Origin: Polytrichum commune
Lineage: Eukaryota > Streptophyta > Polytrichopsida > Polytrichales > Polytrichaceae
Length of the DNA: 64,000 bases
Direction of reading: 5' to 3'
Assembly (NCBI GenBank): GCA_950295325.1
Contig: OX485805.1
Span: forward strand, 49,748,758 to 49,812,757
Shown: positions 24,174 through 35,400 of the stretch, one piece after another
Numbering within the stretch: position 1 is the stretch's first letter
Layout of the letters: every line of letters begins with the position of its first letter
Position numbers and translations under genes: made by a program
The notes under the pieces: generated by a model
Seen by the model: the letters and a program-made list of their open reading frames with translations, nothing else
What the model was told of the DNA's origin: nothing
Databases searched by the model: none

Positions 24174-24515
24174 CTACATTGGATCACCTTTCCGAATTTT
24201 TTCAATCAATAATTTCCACTCCTCAGCCATTTTTGCCATCCTTTCCTCAGCTTCCGCGCGCGCTTTGTAAAACCCTCTCTTTAGCTTCCACGCGCGCTTT
24301 CCGAAACCTCTCTTCAGCTTCGATTCATGCTTGTGCAGCCCTTTCCTTGGTGAGAATGTTCATTTCAATCATTTTAAGATTTAATTATACCTGAGCGTTC
24401 GGTTTGGCATCCTTTTTTCCTTCATACATTAAACCAAAGAATGTGAGTGCCTCTGCCATGTATTTAGATTCCATATCAATCTCTTCTCTTTTCTCCCCTA
24501 CTCACATGTTCATCC
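24174..24515 (-). pseudogene. Harbinger ORF1-like C-terminal coiled-coil remnant
   Basis: Minus-strand frames read MESKYMAEALTFFGLMYEG, then EAEERFRKARVEAKERVL and, after a one-base shift, ARAEAEERMAKMAEEWKLL to a stop at 24174. Repeated charged E-A-E-E-R motifs ending near a terminal stop resemble the coiled-coil C-terminus of the Myb-like accessory proteins of PIF/Harbinger elements. In-frame stops and shifts show it is broken. It is divergently oriented to the transposase remnant at 25172, the usual layout of these two genes. The assignment depends on that neighbour. Confidence 0.5.
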
Positions 24516-25171
24516 TGCACTGCAGCAAGTGGGAGCCCATAGTCTACACCATTCCTCTATCCTCCACGCTTGCCACCATGCCCTCCACTTACAATACCTT
24601 GACCATAAGTACTACCCCTTCTAGTTCTCATAGTTGTCTATAAATAGAAATACAACAACAATGTTAATAAACTTGGTGATATGTGAATAAAGAACTTTGA
24701 AATTATTTTCAAACAAATCTCACATTTCAAAATAATGAACAATACATCTAGACGCCCCCTAATGTGCTTGTTGACTTTTATTTATCATGTATTTTTAATG
24801 TAAATATTACTTTAATTCTTCGCATGTGCTAATCAAAATTATAACATCTTCTACTTTAACTTTAACTTTCTCAATTCTCATTTTTGTTATCTTTTAATTA
24901 AAAAATTATGCAATTTAACACAAGTTCAATGGTAGTATTGCACTTGTGTTCACAGTATGAATGGAAAAAGTCCCATACAATAGCGCAACAAAGTTGTAAA
25001 CTAACATTTTTTTAGTATTTTAGTGAAAAAAATAAGGTTTTTGATTACTATAAGGCTATCAATAGTGTGGAATGATATAGTGAATCTATTGGTCACTATG
25101 TAGATATGTCGCAACTTGTAATGATATTTTTCATGTATTGGATGACATCCTTAATTTTTAGAGAGAAACCG
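24516..25171. other. AT-rich spacer inside the Harbinger remnant
   Basis: It lies between the divergent accessory-protein and transposase remnants. Very AT-rich and non-coding; it would have contained the divergent promoters. Confidence 0.4.
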
Positions 25172-25858
25172 AGGAGGAACATGTTGCCCTTAATAAGGCG
25201 GTGGATGTTCCCTAGGTCTATTCATAGATGGGATGTGATGTATCAAAGAATGTATAGGCAAGCTGTCACAGTTTGTGACATCTAGTGGTATGCTAATTTT
25301 TGCATGATATATATGGTATATGAGAATTTGTGTGATTTACTGAAACCATGTGCAGAATATAGAGATACAATTTATAGAGAATTATTGTTAGTACAAAAAG
25401 CAATAACACTAGTACTCATGAAGCTAGCATTTGGCCAAAGCGATTGTAATGTTGGAAATGAGTTGGAATGGGAAAAAACAACTATTTTGAAATATACAAG
25501 GTTGGTTTGTAAGGCATTGGATAACAAAGAAAATTTGTATTCTAGATACATTGATATTCCAAGTGGTGTAAAATTACAACAAATAATGCAAAAAAATTCA
25601 AGATCACTGAACTCCCTCAAATGTGTGGTGCTATAGATGGCACCCATATCAAGTTAGTGAACAAACCTAAACGTGCATATACGTCAACTGATTATTGGTG
25701 TCGACATGATGCACAAACAATATTAATTGTTACAAGGAATTTGCGATCATGATAAAAATTTCTTAGATATGTGTCTGCTTGCACCTGGAAGCACTTTTGT
25801 TGCAACTTATTTGAGGAAATCTTATTTCTACAAGAAACTTATGGACTCCGAAATATAA
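25172..25858 (+). pseudogene. PIF/Harbinger (HARBI1-like) DDE transposase pseudogene
   Basis: The plus strand carries a DDE_Tnp_4-type transposase in pieces. Segments read RMYRQAVTVCDI, then a TAG at 25283-25285, then a long frame with the DNA-binding helical part (ELLLVQKAITLVLMKLAFGQ). After a shift in an A7 run at 25590-25596 comes MCGAIDGTHIKL (25621), the hallmark G-A-I-D-G-T-H motif holding the first catalytic Asp. A second shift near 25740 leads to CDHDKNFLDMCLLAPGST and YLRKSYFYKKLMDSEI, the region of the second Asp, which is replaced or lost here (the usual W/PGS-x-HD reads APGSTFV). The C-terminal third is absent. One stop, two frameshifts and truncation make it non-functional. Confidence 0.88.
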
Positions 25859-27224
25859 TAAGATCAAAAAATATGAAATCAAATGAGATAAATGATTAGA
25901 TTTGTGGATACAAAGTATGTATTCATATTTTTCTTGGAAAAAATAGGTGGGTAGTCCTAGTTGGTAAGATGGGGTTGGTTTTTATCTTATATACACTTAT
26001 ATATGATAAAATAAAATATGTGTATGTGTATATTTAATTATATATTCTTATCTACATTCACTTATGTATTTATAATATATATCTAGTATGATTTATTATA
26101 AGTGTAGTGCCAGTTAGGGGCATATAAGTGTCGGGCAAGGGCATCAATCGCTACCAGTGGGCTCAGTTGGAGACACATCTGGCGTTGGGCCACACCGAAA
26201 CAACCCAACCAACTGCCCCCCAAGCCGGGGCCACCGGCTGGCTATGCCTAGCCACCTCACTATGGCCAAGGTAGCCAACCACGTTGCCCCTACGTTCCCA
26301 TGCCTTCGTCGACACTGCGGAACCCTAATTTTGGCCTCAGTGAGCAAGAGGGGAGGACGCACGGAGCTTGCAATCCCATTGATCGGATCGCTCAGATCTC
26401 ATCACGTTTTCTTGGAGAGGGTCCCCATCTATCTTGGTCGCTCATTTGGCCTGAAGACCCCAAATTCCTTTGAACTCCTAACTTCCGAATCGAATCTACA
26501 CAAGGGCTACAATCGATGTTGGTATTGTTGCAGTGGAGCATTCATGGGAGTGGATCCAAGATATCATAGACGCGCAAAACATACAATTGGCCCGTGATTA
26601 TTGGAAGTCGCAATAGGTGAAAGTGGGGAGGGGCAACTTGTGTAATCGGATAGAGGATTGAATTAAATCACGGCGTTTTTTGAGTGTTTATTGGTCACAT
26701 ATTTCGACGTGGAGAATTGTTTTGTTGGGAAGCTTGCAAGTTGTGGTGGTGGTGGGCATGGGATTTTGGCTCGGGTTGTTTGAGATGGGTTGAAGATGGT
26801 TTCCATGATGATTAGGGTTTCGAATTTGGGAAAGCTTGGGAAGTAAAATAGCAATCATCATAACATTCTTAAGCCTCATGAGATTGTTAGTTGTCAATGT
26901 CGTAGACCTTCACAACCTTTCAAATTACTAAGCAAGTTGTAAAACGTTCGTTCTAATTGCATTTTTTGTAGGATCCGGTAGTTTGGGAGCCAGCGAAAAA
27001 ACCCATATATATGGGGGAATTCTTTGACAAGGTGTGTCATTAACCACGGGCAAACGCAACATGGTAGATCCTCTAAACATAGATAGAAACTCCAACCCCT
27101 TTCAAGCAAGGGGCTGGCGTGAATAAAGTGTTCGTTCGTAATGCCAATGACCCGATGCCCACTGGACAAGGGGACATTGGGACAAATACTACTCTCCCCT
27201 TTCGAGGATGGACACTATATAAGC
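25859..27224. other. Intergenic, no gene recognised
   Basis: A plus-strand frame at 26157-26597 (146 codons) lies in less AT-rich DNA but shows no known motif and lacks a plausible gene context. The minus strand at 26663-27169 is also intermittently open. No function is assigned. Confidence 0.4.
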
Positions 27225-27440
27225 TCCTAGCTAGCCACTAGTGCCTTGAAGATACCGGACATGGTATCCCCCCAAAGGGCTTTCAGGTACCCATACAGCA
27301 CGGTCCAAGGACCCCCCACCATAGTTGGGTGGACTAAGGTGGTGAGCACCACACCGGCATGGGGAATAGAACCTACAACCTCCTCCTCGGGGGCCATGAG
27401 CCCTAACCACCAAGCCAAGGCCCGTTGTGCCCCTCTAAAC
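27225..27440 (-). mobile_element. tRNA-derived SINE-like element
   Basis: On the minus strand an A-box-like TGGCTTGGTGGTTA (27417-27404) is followed about 30 nt later by a B-box-like GGTTCTATTCC (27373-27363), the internal RNA polymerase III promoter spacing of tRNA genes. The body cannot fold as an intact tRNA and continues as unrelated sequence for about 140 nt, as in plant SINEs. The 3' boundary is uncertain and no target duplication was resolved. Confidence 0.55.
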
Positions 27441-27696
27441 ATAAGAATATGAAAGATATGGTGAGAGTTGTATGGACGGAGGACTTTCGAACCTTCCTAC
27501 TATCGTCTCTCCTATGGCAATATGACTAGAAACAAAGACGGGCACTCAAATGAATTATTGTTGATGAAATGAGAAGTATTGACACTCGTGGAATAGTAAT
27601 GTTGCTGAACAAGTTGTTGACTTGTTTCTTCATAATGGGGAGGAAACTATTTTCACCAAGAATTGTGAGAATGTTTACTGCATCTGCACATACTTA

Positions 27697-28232
27697 GGGC
27701 CGTTTTACACCTAGAGGCCGGGCCAATTCGTTGTGTAAGAGGCTTGAAATCCTCACTTGTGATTGGCCAAAAGGCTAAAATCGACCCCAACCCCTTTACA
27801 CCTAGAGGCAGGGCCGATTTGCTGGTATGAAATTTTTAATCAAAAAATGCATGGTATGACACGGCCCAAGCTCGTTGAATTGGGTGCACCCAAAATGGTG
27901 GGCCAGTTCTTGGCCTCGGGGCCAATGCCACATTTCAAAAAAAAAATCTTTCTTTAATAAAGTATGATTTTTTTCAACAAACTATATCCATTGGATTATG
28001 TGGAAATATGAACGGCTCTATGCTAGATTATGCTAGATCCGTTGGATTATGCTATATTCATTGAATCGGCCAAGCTTCTTGGCCCTAAGGCCTCTACATA
28101 GGGAAAAATTGGCTCCCATTATAATCTTATTATAATGTGTAGTTGAGGCTGGCCACCAACCCAAAAGGGGCTGAAGTTTCATGCAATCGGCCTCAAAGGG
28201 AATTGGCCCGTCCTCTAGGTGTAAAGCGACCC
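27697..28232 (+). mobile_element. Tourist-like (PIF/Harbinger) MITE, family B, 536 bp
   Basis: Terminal inverted repeats GGGCCGTTTTACACCTAGAG and CTCTAGGTGTAAAGCGACCC are flanked by TTA on both sides (27694-27696 and 28233-28235). An internal copy of the end motif (CCTTTACACCTAGAGGCAGG, near 27800) suggests a compound or rearranged element. It is non-coding. Confidence 0.88.
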
Positions 28233-28926
28233 TTAGTTGTTTGAGTGATGGAGGCAATGAGACCCAAGCAACCTGTGATTGTTGTGATGTAATGAGTGTA
28301 TGTGATGGTTGGTTGAGCGCATTGAGGTTGACAAGGGCAGTGTTGCATGACCTAGAAGATGATGCAATATATTTGATCCCATGGTTGTTGCAATATGGTA
28401 GTTGTCACTTGGTAGGAACTTGTTATGCCAACCTGCTGCATAACATTAATTAGCAAATGCTAGCAGGGTACCTTTTGAGTACCTGCAATATTACCTCAAC
28501 AAGAAAGGAAAAGCTTGCAAAGCAAGGGTGTATCAATGGAGAATTTATCAAAAATAGTAGCTTAAAAAAGGTATCGAAGAGGTTCTCAATGCGGGTGTTA
28601 GGAAGCTTTTCCAAAAAGTGCAACTACCTTTTAGACCTCACCAACTTTTCCCGTTGCTTATAGCTATGTAGACTTGTTGAGATCATAATTAAACCTAGAT
28701 TAGAACCTTTACCACCACTTGGCATTAGTTTTTTTCCCTAGAAACCGACATAATTAATTTTAAGCATTGAAAGTAACTACCCAAATAAATTAAAAATAAA
28801 GTAGAAAAAACTCAAAGGTAACGCCACCTTTGCTCTTGAAAGAGCATCAAACAAGCACGCGCCGGTTTGATGCTCTTTTGAGAAGGACATTTTGGGCTTG
28901 TTACTTAATGTTATGTGTGGCGAGAG
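28233..28926. other. Intergenic, no gene seen
   Basis: No protein family or RNA structure recognised. An imperfect inverted pair (TTTGCTCTTGAAAGAGCATCA / TGATGCTCTTTTGAG near 28828-28883) could form a small stem. Confidence 0.4.
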
Positions 28927-29317
28927 CTACACTAAATATCGTATTTAGTGTCATATGGTATTTCATGTTACCGTGGTAGCTTTTTCTAATGACACTTCTT
29001 CTGATTAAGTTTACAAATTCTGTCATCCCAATTTACTCTAGTTCATTTATTTTTGATATATTTTGCATCCTAACATTTCTGCACTGAACATATATTGTCA
29101 AGGGTTTAGGGGTTGAATGATCAAAATTTGGCTGAAAATTCACTTCGTAACCGACGATAGTTGCGACATCAAACCTATACTGTCCAAGAATTTTTAACAA
29201 GGGATGGCAAATAATGTCGGGTTTACATTTATTGCTGGTGACACTACACAGGCAGTTTACAAAGATTATTGAGCACGACAAATGGTATTGGTGACACTAC
29301 ATACAACATTTAGTGCA
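28927..29317. mobile_element. Palindromic MITE, family C, 391 bp
   Basis: The left end CTACACTAAATATCGTATTT leads into AGTGTCA; the right end TGACACTACATACAACATTT leads into AGTGCAG and is its complement with few mismatches. It shares its ends with 11138, 49578 and 54688. It is non-coding. Confidence 0.75.
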
Positions 29318-30694
29318 GTTACTGCTGGACTCATATATAGTTTGAGGAGAATGAGCCTATGCTCATGGTCGTGCTAATCATGCAGTAGATAACACCCATC
29401 TAAATTGCTAAAATTTTAGGTTCTTGCTAATTTCTTCATCTTTCAACAAGTTGACAAATGCAGTGGAGAGAATATGGAAGAAATGGGAACATAAACAACA
29501 ACAACAGAGAGGGCACTGCGAAGTGGGTCCTGTATAAATGTGTAACAATCAAGAAGTGTCACACAAGTGTTGAACTCTAGGCTATCACCACTTCCACACG
29601 AGCGAGCATTTGCAGGATTCAAAAGTAAGTGAAATTGTGTTGTAATTGCAGTCGGTTTCTTGAACATGTCACCTTTGCTTAGAATACTGTTCTTCCCACT
29701 CTTCATTACGCATCGTGCCCTTTGCACCATTGTCAACTACAACAGCGAGTTACGTGCCTCTGAAGCTGACGAATACTGTGTTTGTGAACAGGAGCTGAAG
29801 AGGAAGGAAAAGGGTTGAACGTCAAAGAAGGTAAACTTAAGAAACGAAAGAGCAGATTGTCTACTTAGAAAGCCCTTGTCGTGAGGACACACCTTGATCT
29901 TGTTGGGCTGTTTGGTGTGAAATTTTAGCATTGCAAGGTGTGCAGATGAAGAGAAAGAATGTTGTTCTTTTCCAAGATAAAGAACTATGGAGGTGTTCAG
30001 TTTTCTGGCTTTCTAAATCACCCAAGGAAGAGCCAGACACGGCATGCGGTGCATCGGATACTTCACTTGTGAAGAACCATTTACTGCATGACTGGCTTAA
30101 CAATGGTTTAGTCACCAAAAAGCAAAGCCCATGTCCCTAAACCACTGCCCTTCCAAGGCCGTTCTCAAGAAGCTGTATAACTTAGTTGATGGAGAAGATC
30201 TACACTAAATTATGACATATTTTAGTGTCATGAATTCTAATTGTCTTGCTCAATACTAATTGTAAACCGTGGCATAGTGTCACCAACACTACACGTTAAC
30301 CCAACATTATTTGTCATTCCTTGTAAATGACAAATGGCCAACCCTACGGGGCCTTCAAGCTCTCCACCGAAACAAATGAAGGGAGAAGTAGTGATCTCAC
30401 CATCGGCTTACGAGCCAACAAGGATGGGATCCTAGCAAATGAGGCTCCAAATGGAAAGCCGGAATGGGGTAGGTGCCCGGGCAAATGTGGAAGTGAGGGC
30501 TTAAACTCTCATGAGTTCCCAACTCGGGGTATTCAAAGATGGACCCCCGATTTAATTTTAACCCTTTGACACACCATTACCAGGCCGGTAAATATAGGAA
30601 GAAACCCTCAACTCGGGCCTCCATTTTGACTTTGACCTGGCATTTGGACACTTCAAGCATCACTTTATTATCCTCAAACATCTCAATTATATTA
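29318..30694. other. Intergenic, with a partial family C end
   Basis: A family C left-end sequence (CTACACTAAATTATGACATA then AGTGTCA) occurs at about 30200. A likely short deletion derivative ends near 30297. No gene is recognised; frames on both strands are shadows. Confidence 0.4.
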
Positions 30695-31528
30695 GGGGCC
30701 GCTTTACACACATACTAAAGGTCATGACCTTATGATTCTATTGGCCTTTGAAAATCATCCAAAGGCCGTACTGTTGTAAATAGAAATCCAATTTTGCAAT
30801 GGACAAGCCCTCCAACTCAATGTAAGGCCACTTCACATATGAGACTAGAGGCATGTGACCATTGCATTTTAAGTTCTCTCATTGGTCTTCTCTCATTGGT
30901 CAAAGAGGCCGAGACTGTCCAAGTTCACTTCACACTAGAATGAGAAGTCCTAAAGGCCCAAAGAAAAAAACATGGATGGAAAAGTCTACATGGTTTCTTA
31001 CATGGTAGACTATGGATAATGTTTTGTGGTTTGCTGAAATTTGCATCAGGCCCACCTCCACAAGGTAGGTATGTCACAAATTCCAGCATACCATCTCAAG
31101 TAAACATCTGATACGGCCTTTGGATGAGAATCAAAGGCCCTCACAATCGCATGGTCGAGACCCTGGGCTAGTGTGTGAAGTGTCCCTAAAGCGAAAGTGG
31201 ACCATAGTGACAACATATTCTATGACTGCAACATATTGGTGGCTGCAACATATTTTATGAAAAATCTAAATAATAGGCGGTCCAGGACCCCGAGCATGAA
31301 AATATAATATTTCTAGTACTCAATGACAATTTAATTGCTTGTCAAAGCCCCTAGTACCATCCGACCCACCTCTTTTTGATGGGGCCTAATACAATACCCA
31401 ATAGACCATGAAACATTATTCACTTCTTACCATGTAGGACGCCATGTGGACTTTTCATTCATTTGAATTTATTTGATCCTTCACATAAATTGGAAAGTGC
31501 ACTCAAGCTCTAGTGTAAAAAGTGGCCC
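30695..31528 (+). mobile_element. Outer Tourist-like MITE containing a nested MITE
   Basis: The ends GGGGCCGCTTTACACA and TGTAAAAAGTGGCCC are inverted repeats of Harbinger type. The flanks are TTA on the left and TAA on the right (both T-W-A, but not identical). The element at 30826-31186 is inserted within it. Confidence 0.65.
30826..31186 (+). mobile_element. Nested Tourist-like MITE, same family as 2172 and 50498
   Basis: The ends GGCCACTTCACAT and GTGTGAAGTGTCCC are flanked by TAA on both sides (30823-30825 and 31187-31189). The interior shares GTGACCATTGCA and CTCTCATTGGT blocks and CCAAGTTCACTTCACACTA with the other two copies but is about 135 bp shorter. Confidence 0.8.
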
Positions 31529-32478
31529 TAATGTAACATGTCCGTTAGCTCAACCTAACCGTGCATATCTTAGCAGTTAGGTGCTTCTGTGCCATTGCGG
31601 AATTAACCCACTTACCTTAGTATCAGCTTAGAGGGTGCCCTACTTCTACTACCTAGTGAATAGTGTACTTTCCACGTGGGATTCAAGGGATATGTTCACT
31701 GACAATGCAAAAGTTGGGATATAATTTGAAACTTGAGCCAAATTTGCCACACTAACTTAGGAGACATTGAGGCAATGGATAGATAATGAAGAAAACTGGC
31801 TCTCTTGATCTGGACTTCTGATTACAAATATTATTGTTGGAAAACGTCAAAATTGTCTTGCTTTATAAACAATAGACACAGTGGAACAAAAGAACAATTC
31901 AGTAATAACTAAATGCCAATTGATTGATGTTGTGCAACAATATTGCACCTTAGTATACAGGATACAAATTTGAGAAAGCTACTCAGCTAGAGCTTCGCCG
32001 TGTCTATGAACTCATCCATATTTATGATAAGATGCTTGAACCAGAATCATACGGTAGATTAAGGTTTGGAAAGATACAATTACAAGCCAGAGGTCTTTTT
32101 TAAGTCCCAAGTGAATTTTCAACACACCTTCTCAGTAGTAAGTGAAGGTACGAGAATGTTACAGTTGAGGATGTTCACACCAATTGTCCTGGTCCTGCCT
32201 CTCTATCTTCAAAGCGTCATAACTCATGTAGAGGCTGACTGACCAGTAGATGCTACTGGAGAAATGCGTATCTCGCTTGACAACAGCCAGCAACGCACAT
32301 CATTATCCGAAGGGACTAGGAAAGCAGGAGAGAATGATCAACAACACTTGATACCAATACCAGAATATATTCTACCTCTTGATTTCTACAATAACACTTT
32401 CTAGATACAAATTCACAGACTACCACCAGAAAAAATTAGTTTGAAGCAACCCCGATAGGACCCTGCTAGCCATCCTAC
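31529..32478. other. Intergenic and probable KTN80 3' UTR
   Basis: The part nearest 32478 is presumably the KTN80 3' UTR. No other gene is seen. Confidence 0.45.
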
Positions 32479-35400
32479 TCACACTTTTTCTAGAGCCTCT
32501 TGCAGCTCCTTGGCTGCTTTAGACAGCTCTCCACCTTTCCTGCAATAAGAACGAATTTCATGTTAAATACATAGCACTTCGCCTTGCAAAAAACCTGAAC
32601 CAAACAGTAAGGTCGATGTTACTGATTTGGTTACTTATCTTAATCGGACACCTACGTTTGAGTGGTAAGTGGTTAGGCGTGGCTCCAAAAACGGAGCCCA
32701 AAAACATATGTGTTTGAAAGGGATTGAACTACATGCTTAAAATATGATAACTTTTTAGGGTCAATAGTCAACACAATTGAGGGCACTTATATGACCATTT
32801 AATGAGCACAACAATCTTCACTTTGACAATGAGGTATTCATATGGGCTCCAAAAATTATAAAAAAAGTGGCTACATCCTCAATTTGGATTTGCCAACTAT
32901 CTTGTACTAATTACATGTTTCAAATACGAGGATTGGGTTAGTCAGAAAAAGTAGCCATCCAAGACCAATCTACCTCAGCTCTAATCCCAGCCTTGGGAAC
33001 AGCTGAATCAATACATTGAACAGTCTTCATTATATGCCAACTACAACACATTCATGGAGTTGGCCAATCACAAAAACATATCCTTGGTAAACAAGTGTGC
33101 ATGAACATAAATCTTGAAAGTGAAGACTATACCTTGTGATGGGGTGTAAGCATTGACCTATGTTTTGCAATTCCTGATAACACATATTGCAGCGCTCCAG
33201 CCTGGAAAACAAGCATCAGTGCCTTTGTGCAATCACAGCTCCAGGAGAGAAGTGAAAAAATATGATTGCAGTACTATGTTCTTCAGAATGGTATACTACC
33301 TCCCAGTCACTCACTAAATTTGGATTCAGAAAGTCATACATTTTTTGGCATGAAAGAATACATGCTCTACTTTCAACTCACACTCATTGTCCTCATCTAC
33401 TTACATTGCACAATCCTCAACTATGGCAAAGAAAACAAACAACACCATTTTCATACTCGGCCTTCAGTTAGGTTGCTTCTTCCTCAAAGCATTACTGAGT
33501 AAAAAGTAGAGGAATGCGACTAAATGCTTCTGCACTACAGCGCATCTGATTCTGTTCTAATCAGGACCAGAATTTTGAAAGTTCATGAGGTAGATATTGT
33601 GAAAGGTCCAATAAACTGAAGTTCAAAAATGTGACAGATATGATCACCAGTATCATTCCTAAGACATTTAGGGTATGGAAGTTGAACTCCAAATCATAAC
33701 ATTGATGATAACAGCTGTCACTCAGATAGGTAAAAATACAAACCTTTGCTCTGCATGTAGATCAACACCTATTGATGGTGAAGAAACTCGGGTTGCATGT
33801 ATGATAGGACCAAAAGTCTCCACAAGCTTTCCAAGTAGTTGGAGAGCTGTCATCAGAAATCTGCATACATTAGAGTAGGTGAGTGCCTGAATATCAGCAA
33901 AATATGACGATGTGACTCCCTGCCTTGTTAACATCGAACACAAACAAAAAAAGGAGGAATATCTTGCCTTAAAGATGGACATGTACAGAAGATTACCATA
34001 GAAGCAGATATGTTGGTAATGTTCCTAGGTCAATGTATAGTCCACTCTTAAAAGACATTCTATAGGCATTATTAAGTACTCGCCCAGCAGGCCTTGTCTA
34101 AGATAGTGGAGACACTGTCAAAAATAGTGACTGACTCTATGCACATATATATCAAACCACTTGCCATACATTCTATATATTTTAGACAGAATTAAAGGTC
34201 TTTAAATCACCTGTCATTGTCACTGCTGAGCAAACCTCTTAGAAGAGGAATGAGAATATAGCAGATCTCCAAAGTTAAAACCTCTGCTTTCTCCATGAAA
34301 ACAGAGAGGACGTCCACAAGCACCTGTGACATATCCCCACGTATTATCAGAATCCTTGCAGAACTTGAAGTTTGACCTTTCAAGTTTGAACTACTAGGGT
34401 ATTCCCCAGACCAGAGATGAGAAATAGCAGGAACCAAACACCACTTACAGATTGATCGGTCATCTTCTTCATTGCCTCTACAGCACCTCTCATGTCATTT
34501 TTGCTCCAAAACCTTCTTACAACCTGGAAAACCAGATTCAACAATTAACCCTCAATAGAAACTGGATCATAAGCAAGTTTTGTTGGCCACAGAAACCATA
34601 TGCACGTCAACAGTGCTGAAGGGTTTGATATGAATATACAAATTTAGCTTTCTTTCTCAAATCATTTCAGGATATTAAATTTGATATGAGCCAGACATAT
34701 GTGGCCAAAATCAGGCTGATGACCCACATAGTCATTGAGATTCATTTAACACTCCCTGAAAAAAGCATCTGCTTAAGATCATGGATAGGAGTTGGATCAT
34801 ATTCATTGTGATCATAGGTTGCCCTAAGATTACTGAGAGATCTTGCACTTATGTTTATACACTAATGAACATACACTTATGTTTATATTGCTGGATGTAG
34901 AGCACAATGTACACTTAGAAGCAACGCTGACAAAACTAATCTGTTTCCAGATGATGCTATACTTCAAATGAGGACCAAACTTTTGTTACACATCGGTGGA
35001 CATTCACCGATGACCTGGAGGTGGGGGCATTGGGCGAATCTGGGCTGGGTTCCTGACTAGGCTGGGTTAAAATACCTGATTTCAGTTTTCTGGGTTTGTG
35101 CATGATCAAGGTGTGCAGAACAGAGGGCAGAAAGCTGTTCATCTAACAATGTCATGATATGTACAAACCTGCATATTTGTAAGGCGAGACTGCATTATAC
35201 TGGCCATGGTGTGGTGCTGGTGCAATAACTCCTCAATAATTTCAGTGTCATGTTTCTGGGCTGAAACTGTTTTGTCTGAAGTAAAATTACTTCCTTTCTG
35301 CTTTTTGCCAAGATCAATCTGCCCTTGTCAATTTTTGGATACTGCAAAGAATACTATAAATATGAAACAAATGCACCAAAAATGTACAAAACTTTGAAAT

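Noticed and set aside
26157-26597. 146-codon plus frame as a gene
   Set aside because: No motif or conserved context; composition is mixed and it is surrounded by repeats.
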